From positions 1-64,000 of the forward strand of contig JAFQOG010000009.1 in NCBI GenBank assembly GCA_017420755.1: 64,000 bases of DNA, read 5' to 3'. Of the stretch, positions 53,239 to 61,867 are shown piece after piece (position 1 is the stretch's first letter; the number at the start of each line of letters is the position of its first letter). The notes under the pieces are model-generated. The model ran no database searches, was not told the origin of the DNA, and saw only the letters and a list, made by a program, of their open reading frames with translations. This DNA comes from Clostridia bacterium (GTDB lineage Bacteria; Bacillota; Clostridia; Oscillospirales; CAG-272). The position numbers were made by a program, and so were the translations under genes.

Positions 53239-54126
53239 TTACTCAATATTTTGAATTTGTTCTCTGATTTTTTCGAGCTCGTTTTTGATGTTAACCACCA
53301 AATGTGCAGTGCTTGTATTTGATGCCTTTGAGCCGATTGTGTTTGTTTCGCGATTCATCTCTTGTAGTAGGAAGTCAAGCTTTCTGCCTGCCGGCTCGTT
53401 TGAAGAAACGATATCGTTAAACGCATCAAAGTGACTGTTAAGTCTAACAAGCTCCTCGTCAATTGCAACTTTATCCGCAAAAATTGCAACCTCAGTAAGA
53501 ATTCTTTGCTCGTCTATTTGTACGGAATTGTCATTTAAGAACTTGAGAATTCTTTCCTCAAGCTTTGAGGCATAGCCCTTGATATCGCTTTCAGAGTTTT
53601 TCTCAATTTCCTTTAGATATTCCTTAATATTTTCAATTTTTTCTTGGATGTTTTTGTGTAGGTTTTCGCCCTCAGTCTCGCGTCTTTCAAGGAATGTTTC
53701 AAGCGCTTGGTCAAGAACAACCTTGATGTCAGCCCAATCCTTTTCAATGTCGTCATCTGGTCTTTTAACTGTGAAGATATCCTTGTTCATAGCCACACGT
53801 GAGGTTGTGATATCATCCTTTAAATCGAAGGTATCGCGAAGCTTACAAAGTGCATCAATGTAAGACTTTGCATACGCGGTATCAAGATTGATTTCAACCC
53901 CCTCTTGCTCGAGCAGGTCAATTGAAACATAAACCTCAACCTTTCCACGCGAAATGCCCTTTGATTGAAGGTATTGCTTAATTTTATCCTCCAAAAAGCT
54001 ATAGAGCTTTGTGATTTTTACGGTGCAGTCGTAATATCTATTGTTAACCGATTTGATTTCAGCAACGATATCCTTTCCGTTGACCGTTTCTCTTGCCCTG
54101 CCAAAGGCAGTCATACTTCTAAACAT
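53239..54126 (-). CDS. yicC: YicC/YloC-family endoribonuclease
   Basis: A 295-residue protein of the family YicC/YloC, now described as a metal-dependent endoribonuclease. It begins MFRSMTAFGRARE, followed by EIKSVNNRYYD near residue 25. The C-terminal DUF1732 part includes GRKLDFLLQEMNRETNTIGSK split across the residues 250-275. It is the first gene of the leftward superoperon, with its own promoter. Confidence 0.93.
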   Translation of the reverse strand: MFRSMTAFGRARETVNGKDIVAEIKSVNNRYYDCTVKITKLYSFLEDKIKQYLQSKGISRGKVEVYVSIDLLEQEGVEINLDTAYAKSYIDALCKLRDTFDLKDDITTSRVAMNKDIFTVKRPDDDIEKDWADIKVVLDQALETFLERRETEGENLHKNIQEKIENIKEYLKEIEKNSESDIKGYASKLEERILKFLNDNSVQIDEQRILTEVAIFADKVAIDEELVRLNSHFDAFNDIVSSNEPAGRKLDFLLQEMNRETNTIGSKASNTSTAHLVVNIKNELEKIREQIQNIE

Positions 54127-54184
54127 ATTAATCCGTCCTTAATAATAAATAACTAAAATAACTATAAATAAGCTATACATATTA

Positions 54185-54214
54185 ATTTTACTATATATAG
54201 GGAAAGTTTGTCAA
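54185..54214 (-). promoter_or_regulatory. Promoter of the yicC superoperon
   Basis: On the minus strand TTGACA (54209-54214), 18 bp, TAAAAT (54185-54190). No other promoter is evident between the thirteen genes down to 42248. Confidence 0.7.
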
Positions 54215-54244
54215 CTTTTTTACAAAATTATCGTATAAATAGAC

Positions 54245-54272
54245 AAAAACACGGATATATATCCGTGTTTTT
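54245..54272 (-). terminator. Terminator after the J-protein/membrane-protein pair
   Basis: AAAAACACGGAT and ATCCGTGTTTTT form a 12-bp stem with loop ATAT, about 20 bp past the stop of the membrane protein gene. Confidence 0.85.
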
Positions 54273-54291
54273 TCGTGCATATTGACGTGTA

Positions 54292-54810
54292 TTATTTGAA
54301 AAACTTGTCTATCTTCAGCTGATGGCGGAGCTTAAACTGATAATAGCGCTTAAAACGCAAAAGCATCAAATCAAAAAGAACGATAACCACAATGAAAAGC
54401 GCCAGATAAACAAGGAACATATATTTCTCGCCAAGCGGCGGCAAAAAGAAAAACATAACCAAAACAGTTCCACAGCTTGCAAGCACCGCATATGTAGCCT
54501 TCAAAAGATACGAAACTGCTTTTGGTGTTTTTTCAATTAGTGGCTTTAAAAGTGGATAAATCGCAAAAATTGCATATTCAACTGACGGCAAAACGCTTCC
54601 AAATGTCACAAAGAACATTGATATCACAACCGTAGCAAAATAAACCATTAAGGATTTTTTGCCAAGCTCCTCATTTGCAATAAAAAGAAGCACGGATGCA
54701 GCCACTGCCATTGTAATATCAAGAACGCCAACAATAGATCCAAACAGCAAAAATACGACACTGAGTGCGCAAATTATTCCTAAAAACGCAATTTCTCTTG
54801 ATTTTTTCAT
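54292..54810 (-). CDS. Integral membrane protein, unknown function
   Basis: A 172-residue protein. The start is the ATG at 54810, one base past the TAA of the J-domain gene, so translation is coupled; a TTG seven codons earlier would lie inside that gene. Five hydrophobic segments are visible and a basic tail ends RHQLKIDKFFK. The layout (MKKSREIAFLGIICALSVVF opening, small size) resembles substrate-binding S components of ECF transporters, but I see no diagnostic motif. Coupling to a J-domain protein suggests joint function. Confidence 0.6.
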   Translation of the reverse strand: MKKSREIAFLGIICALSVVFLLFGSIVGVLDITMAVAASVLLFIANEELGKKSLMVYFATVVISMFFVTFGSVLPSVEYAIFAIYPLLKPLIEKTPKAVSYLLKATYAVLASCGTVLVMFFFLPPLGEKYMFLVYLALFIVVIVLFDLMLLRFKRYYQFKLRHQLKIDKFFK

Positions 54811-54811
54811 T

Positions 54812-55396
54812 TTATCTGCACAAGCAGTCAAGACATATTAAGAACGAGCAAATATCGCAAAGCGAACAGCCCATCCCTTCTCCTCTTGACGTAGGATTGC
54901 CATAGGTATTTGCCTGAGCGCGAAGATTGTCGCGCAGGGTTGTGTATTCGTCATTATCAGGATCAAGCTCACAAGCACGATTGATAAATTTTATAGCATC
55001 AAAATGATAGCCACCGTGTAAAAGAACAAGACCCTTTAAGAAGAACCACTCAGCATCTCTTTCGTGTTGCTCAACAATATTTAGTTGCTCTTCTGCAAAC
55101 TTGTAGTCGTTTTCGTTAATCGCTTGTCTGATCTTAGAATATTTTTGGCGATGAGAATTAGTGCCTTGGTATGTGCTCTTTTTCTCTTCGGATTTATTCT
55201 TCTCCTCAGCTCTTATACGAAGGATTTCGTCATAAGCGTTGTTGATTTCCTTCATTTTTTCTTCGGCTAAATCTGCCAAATCACTATTAACATAATTATC
55301 GGGGTGATATTTTCTAGCAAGAGCTCTATAAGCGTCTCTTACCTCTTCGTTTGTTGCGCTTGGTGAAATGCCAAGCACCTCATATGGACTTTTCAT
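54812..55396 (-). CDS. J-domain protein with TPR-like middle and cysteine-rich end
   Basis: A 194-residue protein. The start is the ATG at 55396 with GGAGG 7 bp upstream. The J domain spans residues 1-65 with the HPD tripeptide in RKYHPDNY, so it should stimulate a DnaK-type ATPase. Residues about 85-160 look like one or two TPRs ([23 protein letters not shown]). The C-terminus is a hydrophobic cysteine cluster, [18 protein letters not shown], which could bind metal or lipid or be acylated. It is not a full DnaJ. Two-gene operon with the membrane protein downstream. Confidence 0.82.
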   Translation of the reverse strand: MKSPYEVLGISPSATNEEVRDAYRALARKYHPDNYVNSDLADLAEEKMKEINNAYDEILRIRAEEKNKSEEKKSTYQGTNSHRQKYSKIRQAINENDYKFAEEQLNIVEQHERDAEWFFLKGLVLLHGGYHFDAIKFINRACELDPDNDEYTTLRDNLRAQANTYGNPTSRGEGMGCSLCDICSFLICLDCLCR

Positions 55397-55417
55397 CAAT
55401 TTTCCTCCATGTGGACA

Positions 55418-55437
55418 TTGTGATAATTATATCACAA
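55418..55437. promoter_or_regulatory. Perfect inverted repeat over the J-protein promoter
   Basis: TTGTGATA and TATCACAA are separated by ATTA and cover the -10 hexamer. The spacing differs from CRP (N6 between TGTGA arms) and the arms differ from Rex, so the cognate regulator is unclear. Confidence 0.6.
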
Positions 55438-55454
55438 AAAAGTGCTAAAGTAAA
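55426..55454 (-). promoter_or_regulatory. Promoter of the J-protein operon
   Basis: On the minus strand TTTACT (55449-55454), 17 bp, TATAAT (55426-55431). Confidence 0.6.
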
Positions 55455-55480
55455 GCGTAATGCTCAAAATTTACATTTAA

Positions 55481-56326
55481 TTATTTTTTCAAAACACGTT
55501 CAATCTCATCTGGCAAGCCGATATATGTAATGTTTTTGATAATTCTTTCAACATCCTTAAAGCCAGAAAAGTCTAAAAGATCGACACTCCTTGCCATTTT
55601 TTCAAGCTCAAGCGTCATTGCACACCTTAAATTTTCCTTTGTTTCTTCCGAAAGCTCATCTCCAAAGGAATTTCTCAAAACATTGAAAGAACGACTCTTT
55701 TTATCCTTTTCAAAATCATCACATGCATCCAAGATGTAAATTAACTTACCCAAGTGAAAAGCAACCTCGTAAGCTACTCTTGAGGTTGGTGCTTCAAGAT
55801 CAAAGGAAAGTGTTGAGCCGAGCAAATCTCCAAAGGTGTTTGCTGTCATATCAAGAGAGTCAGAGTTATCCCTTTCAAGCTTTGTAAGGTCGTCAATGCA
55901 TGATGCGATTTTCTCTTGCAGCGGCTTCAAATTTTTGTCAGTTCTTTTTAAAAAAATAGACACAAGTCCCGCTGTTTTCGCCTTTAAGCGAGCAAAGCCG
56001 TGAGAATCATTAACATTATCCTTGAGCTTTGAGCGAGTCAAAATTACACTTGTTCTTGCGCTAAATCTCATCGATTCATTTGGCTCAAGCATAGGTCTTT
56101 TCTTGAACGGATGAACGACACATCTGCGCTTTTTAACCTCTGCCTTTTCGCCTGTTAATGCCATTCTTAAAAGAGCAAGAAAAACAAAGTCATAGTTTAA
56201 TGTAAATTTCGATGCACATCCTGTTGTTTTGCCCATTGTTCTGCAAAGGCCACAGTAGGTTGCCTTATATAGCTCGTGGTCGCGAACCAAAAGCTCAGGA
56301 ATATTGGGCTTTACATATCCAAACAT
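55481..56326 (-). CDS. DUF5685-like cytoplasmic protein
   Basis: A 281-residue protein. The start is the ATG at 56326 with AAAGGAGG upstream; a longer frame would begin within the -35. It begins MFGYVKPNIPELLVRDHELYK and then YCGLCRTMGKTTG, a Cys-x2-Cys pair near residue 25. Further Cys occur near residues 66 and 210. The rest is predicted helical (LGKLIYILDACDDFEKD). I recognise the family as DUF5685, common in Clostridia and without known function. The Asp-rich segment LDACDDFEKD recalls isoprenoid-synthase-like folds, but that is weak. Confidence 0.65.
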   Translation of the reverse strand: MFGYVKPNIPELLVRDHELYKATYCGLCRTMGKTTGCASKFTLNYDFVFLALLRMALTGEKAEVKKRRCVVHPFKKRPMLEPNESMRFSARTSVILTRSKLKDNVNDSHGFARLKAKTAGLVSIFLKRTDKNLKPLQEKIASCIDDLTKLERDNSDSLDMTANTFGDLLGSTLSFDLEAPTSRVAYEVAFHLGKLIYILDACDDFEKDKKSRSFNVLRNSFGDELSEETKENLRCAMTLELEKMARSVDLLDFSGFKDVERIIKNITYIGLPDEIERVLKK

Positions 56327-56357
56327 TTTTCTTCCTCCTTTATTATAATATAATAAT

Positions 56358-56386
56358 ATTTTACTACTTTTAACCAACTTTTTCAA
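56358..56386 (-). promoter_or_regulatory. Promoter of the DUF5685-like gene
   Basis: On the minus strand TTGAAA (56381-56386), 17 bp, TAAAAT (56358-56363). Confidence 0.65.
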
Positions 56387-56466
56387 GCATTATATAATTT
56401 TTTTAAAATCAATCAACACAGAGACGCCTACTTTAATTTTTTTGGCGACCCTGTGTCTGATTTTTA

Positions 56467-57066
56467 TCAATATTCTATTCCAAGTGCATTCGCGGCAACC
56501 TCTAAAATTTTGAATTTCACCTTGTATTTTCCACTTGATTGTGTAATCAAATTATATTGATCCTTTGTCAAGCCTACATCAATGCACGCATCCTTGTCGG
56601 CTTTTATTGCAGCGCTTGTGCAAAGTGGTGGATACAAGACGCACCACCAATTTTCCCCCTCAGCTTCGCCTATTTTTACAATGACCGAGGTGTATTTTCC
56701 GGCTGGTAAAGAAAAATCCTCATAATATCTTGTTGGATATTTTTCCACTCCTATCTCAAGGTCAACATCATATTCTTCTCCGTTTTCCTTTATAACCTCT
56801 TTGGCTATCTCTATAAGCTCGTCCTTGTCATCCTCTATTTTAGAGAGAGCCTCACCTTTGCTCTTTAGTTCATAGCTTGAAATCTTTTCAAGCATTTTGT
56901 CTCTGACCTTCAGCTTTAAGCTTTGGTCCTTTTCACTATCAGAGTTTGCAAGTATATGGAGGCGAACGCACGAGTCGTAAATTTCACATTCTGCTTTAGT
57001 TGGAATGACTGCATTTAGGACAAAAAACGTCGCCATTGATATTAGTACTGTTGCTATAATTCTCAT
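56467..57066 (-). CDS. spoIIR: Stage II sporulation protein R
   Basis: A 199-residue secreted protein. The signal peptide covers about residues 1-25. The domain begins IYDSCVRLHILANSDSEKDQ near residue 29, followed by LKVRDKML, and ends with WWCVLYPPLC near 145, which is the SpoIIR signature. It is made in the forespore under sigma-F and triggers SpoIIGA to process pro-sigma-E in the mother cell. Its presence with spoVM argues for real endospore formation. Monocistronic. Confidence 0.9.
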   Translation of the reverse strand: MRIIATVLISMATFFVLNAVIPTKAECEIYDSCVRLHILANSDSEKDQSLKLKVRDKMLEKISSYELKSKGEALSKIEDDKDELIEIAKEVIKENGEEYDVDLEIGVEKYPTRYYEDFSLPAGKYTSVIVKIGEAEGENWWCVLYPPLCTSAAIKADKDACIDVGLTKDQYNLITQSSGKYKVKFKILEVAANALGIEY

Positions 57067-57088
57067 TTTATTTCCTCCAATTTGGTTT

Positions 57089-57117
57089 ATTATTTGCCAA
57101 ATTATATAATACTATTC
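57089..57117 (-). promoter_or_regulatory. Possible sigma-F-type promoter of spoIIR
   Basis: On the minus strand GAATA (57113-57117), 14 bp, GGCAAATAAT (57089-57098) partly fits the sigma-F pattern (GYATA then GGNNANANT). The match is imperfect; the family knowledge that spoIIR is sigma-F dependent is the main support. Confidence 0.3.
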
Positions 57118-57164
57118 ACATAGCGACTTAATATGATAATATTATATAAATTTTTCCAAAAGTA

Positions 57165-57193
57165 TTGATTTTATATATATATTATGGTAAAAT
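57165..57193 (+). promoter_or_regulatory. Promoter of pfkA
   Basis: TTGATT (57165-57170), 17 bp, TAAAAT (57188-57193), with extended -10 TGG. Confidence 0.7.
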
Positions 57194-57232
57194 ATCTAAG
57201 ATTTAAGGTTCTTTACCAAAAGGAGTTTTAAA

Positions 57233-58300
57233 ATGGAGACTAAATTTAAGAAAATCGGTATATTAACATCAGGTGGTGACGCTCCTGGCATGAACTCTGT
57301 CATCAAGAGTGTTACCTGTGCTGCAATCAACCAAGGTGTTGAGGTTGTTGGCATTTTAGGTGGATATTCTGGTCTTATTAACGATAGAATCAAGCCACTC
57401 ACAAAAAATGACGTTGCCGGCATTGTTTCGCTCGGTGGCACATTCCTATATTCTGACCGTTGCGACGAATTTAAGACCGAAGAGGGTATGCAAAAGGCTA
57501 TTGCAACATGCAAAAAGCACAATATTGACGGAATTATCGCTATCGGTGGAGATGGCACATTTAGAGGTGCTACTGACCTTAGCATCCGTGGCATTCCTTG
57601 CATTGGTGTTTCAGGCACAATCGATAACGATATAACAGCCTCTGATATTACCGTTGGATATGACACAGCAATGAATACTGTTATGAAGCTTGGCGATGCT
57701 TTGCGCGACACCTGTGAATCTCATGCAAGATGCAACGTTATTGAGGTTATGGGACGAAATGCTGGCTATATAGCAATTGAAACCGGTCTTGCTCTTAATG
57801 CTATAGGTGTTGCTGTTCAAGAGATCCCTTTTGATAAGGAAGCTCTTTTTGAAAAAATGAATGAAGCTCGCAAAAACGGTAAGCGCAGCTTTATAGTTGT
57901 TGTTGCCGAGGGTCTTGGTGCTGAATTTAGCGAAGGTCTTGTAACTGAAATTGAAGAAAAAACAGGAATTGAGACAAGATTCGTTCGTCCTGCACACATC
58001 GTTCGCGGCGGTATTCCAACACTTGCTGACAGAAATTTCGCAGCAAAATGTGGATACAAGGCTGTAGAGCTTCTTTTGAACGGGGTTAGCGACGTTGTTG
58101 TTGTTTCTCGTCATGACCAAATTGTTTCCATGGAGATTAAGTTTGCTCTTATTCTTGACAGAATGTATAAGAACAAATTGAAGGATGACGACCTTGAAGG
58201 CTTTACTGTTGAGCAAATCAAGCAAATGAAGGAAATTTGCAAGGAAAGACATGATTACTTTGTAAATATGTATGAGGTTGTTAACGCAATCGGCTATTAA
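57233..58300 (+). CDS. pfkA: ATP-dependent 6-phosphofructokinase
   Basis: A 355-residue glycolytic enzyme, slightly longer than the 320 of bacterial PfkA. LTSGGDAPGMNSVIK opens the fold. IGGDGTFRGA near residue 105 has the Gly after GGD that marks ATP use. The catalytic motif reads SGTIDND near residue 127, with Ser where Pro is usual (PGTIDND). EVMGRNAGYIA near 165 and RPAHIVRGGIPTLADR near 245 complete the fructose 6-phosphate and effector sites. Monocistronic, with a good AAAGGAG site. A PPi-type enzyme is encoded at 33911. Confidence 0.93.
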   Translation: METKFKKIGILTSGGDAPGMNSVIKSVTCAAINQGVEVVGILGGYSGLINDRIKPLTKNDVAGIVSLGGTFLYSDRCDEFKTEEGMQKAIATCKKHNIDGIIAIGGDGTFRGATDLSIRGIPCIGVSGTIDNDITASDITVGYDTAMNTVMKLGDALRDTCESHARCNVIEVMGRNAGYIAIETGLALNAIGVAVQEIPFDKEALFEKMNEARKNGKRSFIVVVAEGLGAEFSEGLVTEIEEKTGIETRFVRPAHIVRGGIPTLADRNFAAKCGYKAVELLLNGVSDVVVVSRHDQIVSMEIKFALILDRMYKNKLKDDDLEGFTVEQIKQMKEICKERHDYFVNMYEVVNAIGY

Positions 58301-58313
58301 TCAATAAAAAAAC

Positions 58314-58345
58314 AAAAGCAGATTCCAAATGGAATCTGCTTTTTT
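58314..58345. terminator. Bidirectional terminator after pfkA
   Basis: AAAAGCAGATTCC and GGAATCTGCTTTT form a 13-bp stem around AAAT. A and T runs on both sides also suit the converging small membrane protein gene. Confidence 0.88.
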
Positions 58346-58363
58346 ATTCGCTTTTTAAGCAAT

Positions 58364-58570
58364 CTATGACTTTGCGCGTTTCTTTGCAATAATAATCATC
58401 AAAATTCCTGCAACGCGGCTACAGAAAATCAATGTTAAAACGCCCCATTTAACCGAATATTCGTCTTTCTCAATTTTGTTAAGTGCAATAAAGCCAAACA
58501 CAATTGGAACAATCAAAATAGCAAAGAAGATTGTACCGATGATTGTAAATATTTTAGTAGTTAATTCCAT
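58364..58570 (-). CDS. Small membrane protein, 68 residues
   Basis: The start is the ATG at 58570 with AAAGGA 7 bp upstream; an upstream in-frame start falls on the promoter -35. Two hydrophobic segments (about 7-28 and 44-60) surround a short charged loop (NKIEKDEYSVK), ending KKRAKS. This resembles small two-helix stress or superinfection-type proteins but has no recognised family. It has its own strong promoter. Confidence 0.6.
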   Translation of the reverse strand: MELTTKIFTIIGTIFFAILIVPIVFGFIALNKIEKDEYSVKWGVLTLIFCSRVAGILMIIIAKKRAKS

Positions 58571-58604
58571 AATGAAATCCTTTCTTATGAATTTCTCTTT
58601 ATTA

Positions 58605-58633
58605 AGTATAGCACTAAGATTGCGTTTTGTCAA
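58605..58633 (-). promoter_or_regulatory. Promoter of the small membrane protein gene
   Basis: On the minus strand TTGACA (58628-58633), 17 bp, TATACT (58605-58610). Confidence 0.78.
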
Positions 58634-58706
58634 TAAATTAACGCGTTTACATTGATTTTTTGATATAATTTATATTATGTTCATATGTTCATATTTATTA
58701 TTAAAT

Positions 58707-58737
58707 AAAAGGATGCCACAAAAGTAGCATCCTTTTT
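58707..58737 (-). terminator. Terminator of the ribosomal-protein operon
   Basis: AAAAGGATGC and GCATCCTTTT pair around CACAAAAGTA, directly past the rplQ stop. Confidence 0.85.
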
Positions 58738-58747
58738 ATTCTTACTA

Positions 58748-59092
58748 TTAGTCAGCAAGCTTAATGAGAGCCATTTCAGCGGCATCTCCACGTCTCGGAC
58801 CGAGCTTGTATACTTGTGTGTAACCACCTACGCGATCAGCATATTTTGGAGCGATTACGTCAAAGAGCTTCTTAACTACGTCTTCCTTTGTGATGTAAGC
58901 AAGAGCCTCTCTGCGAGCAGCAAGTGTATTCTTCTTGCCGAGTGTTATCATTTTATCAGCAACGCAACGAAGTTCCTTTGCTCTTGAAAGTGTGGTCTCA
59001 ATTGAGCCCTTTTCAAGAAGCAATGTAACCATACCACGAAGCATAGCGGTTCTGTGGTCTGTTGGTCTGCCGAGTTTTCTTGTTCCTGGCAT
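58748..59092 (-). CDS. rplQ: 50S ribosomal protein L17
   Basis: A 114-residue protein matching L17 ([17 protein letters not shown] at the N-terminus, [18 protein letters not shown] at the end). GGAGG lies 9 bp before the ATG. Last gene of the operon after rpoA, the universal Firmicute order. Confidence 0.96.
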   Translation of the reverse strand: MPGTRKLGRPTDHRTAMLRGMVTLLLEKGSIETTLSRAKELRCVADKMITLGKKNTLAARREALAYITKEDVVKKLFDVIAPKYADRVGGYTQVYKLGPRRGDAAEMALIKLAD

Positions 59093-59161
59093 TGATTTAT
59101 CCTCCTTTGCCGATTTAAATTGCTATTAAAATAGCATAATATGAGCCTGTTATGCTCTTAA

Positions 59162-60133
59162 TTAGTCCTCTTCTTTTCTAAGAGAAAGACCAAGAGATTC
59201 AAGTTTGTTTTTAACTTCATCGAGGGATTTTTTACCGAGGTTCTTAAATTTCATCATATCCTCTTCGGTACGATTGATAAGATCCTCTACTGTATCTATA
59301 CTTGCGCGCTTTAAGCAGTTAAAGCTACGTACAGACAAGTCAAGCTCCTCAATGGTCATCTCAAGATACTTTTCTTTCTTGGTTTCTTCACGTTCAACCA
59401 TTGTTTCAGCATTTCTCGCCTCGTCTGAGAGGTCAACAAACAATGTGAAATGATCGTTGAGAATCTTGGCTGCAAGTGAGATTGCATCAGTTGCCCTGAT
59501 GGTGCCGTTTGTCTCTACTTCTACTGTCAATTTATCATAATCGGCGATGCTTCCAACTCTTGTGCTTTCAACATTGTAGCTTACATTGTAAACAGGTGTG
59601 TAGATTGAGTCTGTAAAGATTGTTCCGATTGCGAATGGAATTTGGCTCTTTACATGATCATTTTTGTTCTTTTCTTGTGAAACATATCCACGACCACGCT
59701 CAAATGTGAGCTCCATGTAAAAGCGAGTACCCTCGCCAACTGTTGCGATGTGAAGATCGGGATTGAAAATCTCAAGATCAGCATCAGGTGTGATATCACC
59801 AGCGGTAATCTCACAAGGACCAACCTTGTCAATAGAAACAGTCTTTACTGAATCTTGACCGTGGATCTTTGATACGATTCCCTTAACGTTAAGTACGATT
59901 TCTGTAATATCTTCAGTAACACCCTCAAGGCTTTGCATTTCGTGTAAAACACCATCAATCTTGATTGATGAAACTGCATAACCAGGAAGTGAGCTCAAAA
60001 GTACTCTACGGAGAGAGTTTCCAAGTGTTGTGCCGAAGCCTCTTTCAAGAGGTTCAACAACGAACTTACCCTTTTTGCCATCTTCGCTTTCGCTAACAAT
60101 TGTTACATTAGGCTTTTCTATTTCTATCATCAT
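59162..60133 (-). CDS. rpoA: RNA polymerase alpha subunit
   Basis: A 323-residue protein. The N-terminal dimerisation domain contains [20 protein letters not shown], split at [13 protein letters not shown] near residue 35. The C-terminal domain (about 250-323, [28 protein letters not shown]) contacts UP elements. Two tandem ATG codons open the gene; AGGAGG lies 12 bp or more upstream, longer than normal. The gap to rpsD is 160 bp. Confidence 0.97.
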   Translation of the reverse strand: MMIEIEKPNVTIVSESEDGKKGKFVVEPLERGFGTTLGNSLRRVLLSSLPGYAVSSIKIDGVLHEMQSLEGVTEDITEIVLNVKGIVSKIHGQDSVKTVSIDKVGPCEITAGDITPDADLEIFNPDLHIATVGEGTRFYMELTFERGRGYVSQEKNKNDHVKSQIPFAIGTIFTDSIYTPVYNVSYNVESTRVGSIADYDKLTVEVETNGTIRATDAISLAAKILNDHFTLFVDLSDEARNAETMVEREETKKEKYLEMTIEELDLSVRSFNCLKRASIDTVEDLINRTEEDMMKFKNLGKKSLDEVKNKLESLGLSLRKEED

Positions 60134-60294
60134 AATAAATAATAACCCTCCTATATTTCAATATATATGCATTGGTCTTTTTCCCCACATGGGAATGAAT
60201 TTTAAAACATAACATTGATGTCAACAACGAGCCAGCACTCTGCATGCGAGCTCTACACCTCCAAAATTGGAGGCGTACAGTCGACAAAGAGTTA
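60134..60294 (-). other. rpsD-rpoA intergenic spacer with a short hairpin
   Basis: This 161-bp spacer is long for an operon whose other gaps are mostly under 70 bp. It has a perfect hairpin, CCTCCAA and TTGGAGG (60258-60273), and no reading frame. It may be a processing site or S4 feedback site; nothing specific is recognised. Confidence 0.35.
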
Positions 60295-60915
60295 TTATTT
60301 CGAGTAAAGCTCGATGATGAGCTGCTCGTTGAATTCGAAATCGATATCATCACGCTCAGGCATAGCGATTACCTTTGCAACGCCAGCGTTCTTATCGAGC
60401 TCAAGCCATTTTGGTGCGATCTTTTCGCCCATAGCTTCAACGAGTTCTTTAATCTTTGATGAGTCTGTTTCTTTAACAGCAACAACGTCACCAACTTTAA
60501 CGAGTATTGAAGGGATGTTTGCCTTGTGGCCATTCAATGTGAAGTGACCATGAAGTACGAGTTGACGTGCTTCCTTATGGCTTGCTGCGAGTCCCATTCT
60601 GAATACAACGTTGTCAAGTCTTCTTTCAAGTAAACGGAGAAGGTTTTCACCTGCGATACCGTCTTGATTGTCGGCCTTTACGTAGTAGTTCTTGAATTGC
60701 TTTTCAAGAACGCCATAATATCTTTTTGCCTTCTGTTTTTCACGGAGCTGCATACCGTATTCGGTCATCTTCTTCTTAGCAGCGCCATGTTGTCCAGGAG
60801 CAGAAGTTCTTCTGTTAAGTGCGCACTTGTCGGAAAGGCAACGTTCACCCTTAAGGTAAAGCTTTGTTCCCTCTCTACGGCAAAGTTTGCATGAAGGTCC
60901 TGTATATCTTGCCAT
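60295..60915 (-). CDS. rpsD: 30S ribosomal protein S4
   Basis: A 206-residue protein. [20 protein letters not shown] contains the first cysteines, followed by C29 and C34 type residues ([14 protein letters not shown]), so it is the zinc-binding form. The S4 RNA-binding domain is about 96-160. In some bacteria S4 represses its own operon. Confidence 0.96.
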   Translation of the reverse strand: MARYTGPSCKLCRREGTKLYLKGERCLSDKCALNRRTSAPGQHGAAKKKMTEYGMQLREKQKAKRYYGVLEKQFKNYYVKADNQDGIAGENLLRLLERRLDNVVFRMGLAASHKEARQLVLHGHFTLNGHKANIPSILVKVGDVVAVKETDSSKIKELVEAMGEKIAPKWLELDKNAGVAKVIAMPERDDIDFEFNEQLIIELYSK

Positions 60916-60936
60916 TTTTGGTTTCCTCCTATAAGA

Positions 60937-61326
60937 TTAAACGCGTCTGCGTTTTGGTGGTCTGCAACCGTTGTGTGGGATTGGAGTTACATCTTTAATC
61001 ATTGTAACTTGAAGTCCTGCGGTTGAAAGCGCACGAATTGCAGATTCACGACCCTGACCTGGGCCTTTTACGTATACTTCTACGGTTTTCATACCGTGTT
61101 CCATTGCGGCCTTAGCTGCAGCTTCAGCAGCCATTTGTGCAGCGAATGGTGTGGATTTTCTGGAACCCTTGTAACCAAGTTCACCAGCAGATGCCCAAGA
61201 AATTGCGTTTCCTGCAACGTCTGTAATGGTAACTATAGTGTTATTAAAGGTTGAGCAGATGTGTGCAGCGCCTTTTTCAATATTTTTGCGCTCACGACGT
61301 TTTTTAGTTACTCTCTTTTCTGCCAT
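60937..61326 (-). CDS. rpsK: 30S ribosomal protein S11
   Basis: A 129-residue protein with [16 protein letters not shown] near residue 22 and the C-terminal signature [14 protein letters not shown]. The gap to rpsM is 13 bp. Confidence 0.97.
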   Translation of the reverse strand: MAEKRVTKKRRERKNIEKGAAHICSTFNNTIVTITDVAGNAISWASAGELGYKGSRKSTPFAAQMAAEAAAKAAMEHGMKTVEVYVKGPGQGRESAIRALSTAGLQVTMIKDVTPIPHNGCRPPKRRRV

Positions 61327-61339
61327 TGAGCTACACTCC

Positions 61340-61708
61340 TTATTTCTTCTTGTTAGCTATTGTCTTTGCAGGACCCTTACGAGTTCTTGCATTTGTCTTT
61401 GTTCTTTGTCCTCTTACAGGAAGACCTTTTCTGTGTCTAGTACCGCGGTAGCAGTTGATTTCAACTAGACGCTTAATGTTGAGGGCAACCTCACGACGAA
61501 GTTCACCTTCTACCTTATAATTTGTTTCGATTTCCTCACGAAGCTTCGCGATTTCATCTTCAGTCAAATCTTTTGCGCGTGTGTCAGGGTTGATTCCTGT
61601 CTTTGCAAGAATGTCCTGTGCGCTCTTTAATCCGATACCGTAAATGTATGTTAAAGCAATTTCAACACGTTTTGCGTTCGGAATGTCAACACCAGCTATA
61701 CGAGCCAT
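61340..61708 (-). CDS. rpsM: 30S ribosomal protein S13
   Basis: A 122-residue protein starting [19 protein letters not shown] with the RNA-binding end [18 protein letters not shown]. The length is typical. Confidence 0.97.
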   Translation of the reverse strand: MARIAGVDIPNAKRVEIALTYIYGIGLKSAQDILAKTGINPDTRAKDLTEDEIAKLREEIETNYKVEGELRREVALNIKRLVEINCYRGTRHRKGLPVRGQRTKTNARTRKGPAKTIANKKK

Positions 61709-61737
61709 TTGTTTTCTCCTTTTCGGTTTGGTTAGAA

Positions 61738-61851
61738 TTAGCCCTGTCTCTGTTTGTGCTTAGGATTTTCGCAGATAACCATAACGTTACCTTTTCTCTT
61801 AATAATCTTGCACTTGTCACAGATTTTCTTTACGGAAGGCTTTACTTTCAT
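61738..61851 (-). CDS. rpmJ: 50S ribosomal protein L36, zinc form
   Basis: A 37-residue protein beginning [16 protein letters not shown] and ending [10 protein letters not shown]. Three cysteines (11, 14, 27) and His 32 form the zinc site of the C+ form. The ATG at 61849-61851 is preceded by AAAGGTGG on the minus strand. Confidence 0.95.
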   Translation of the reverse strand: MKVKPSVKKICDKCKIIKRKGNVMVICENPKHKQRQG

Positions 61852-61867
61852 TATAAAACCACCTTTC

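Noticed and set aside
56387..56466. Strong terminator after spoIIR
   Set aside because: ACACAG/CTGTGT and GGCG/CGCC can pair in a long imperfect hairpin, but the loop is large and the T-run is weak, so it is not listed as a feature.
57196..58252. Leftward frames of 171 and 213 codons across pfkA
   Set aside because: Both are shadows of pfkA codon usage; pfkA itself has all catalytic motifs and a promoter.
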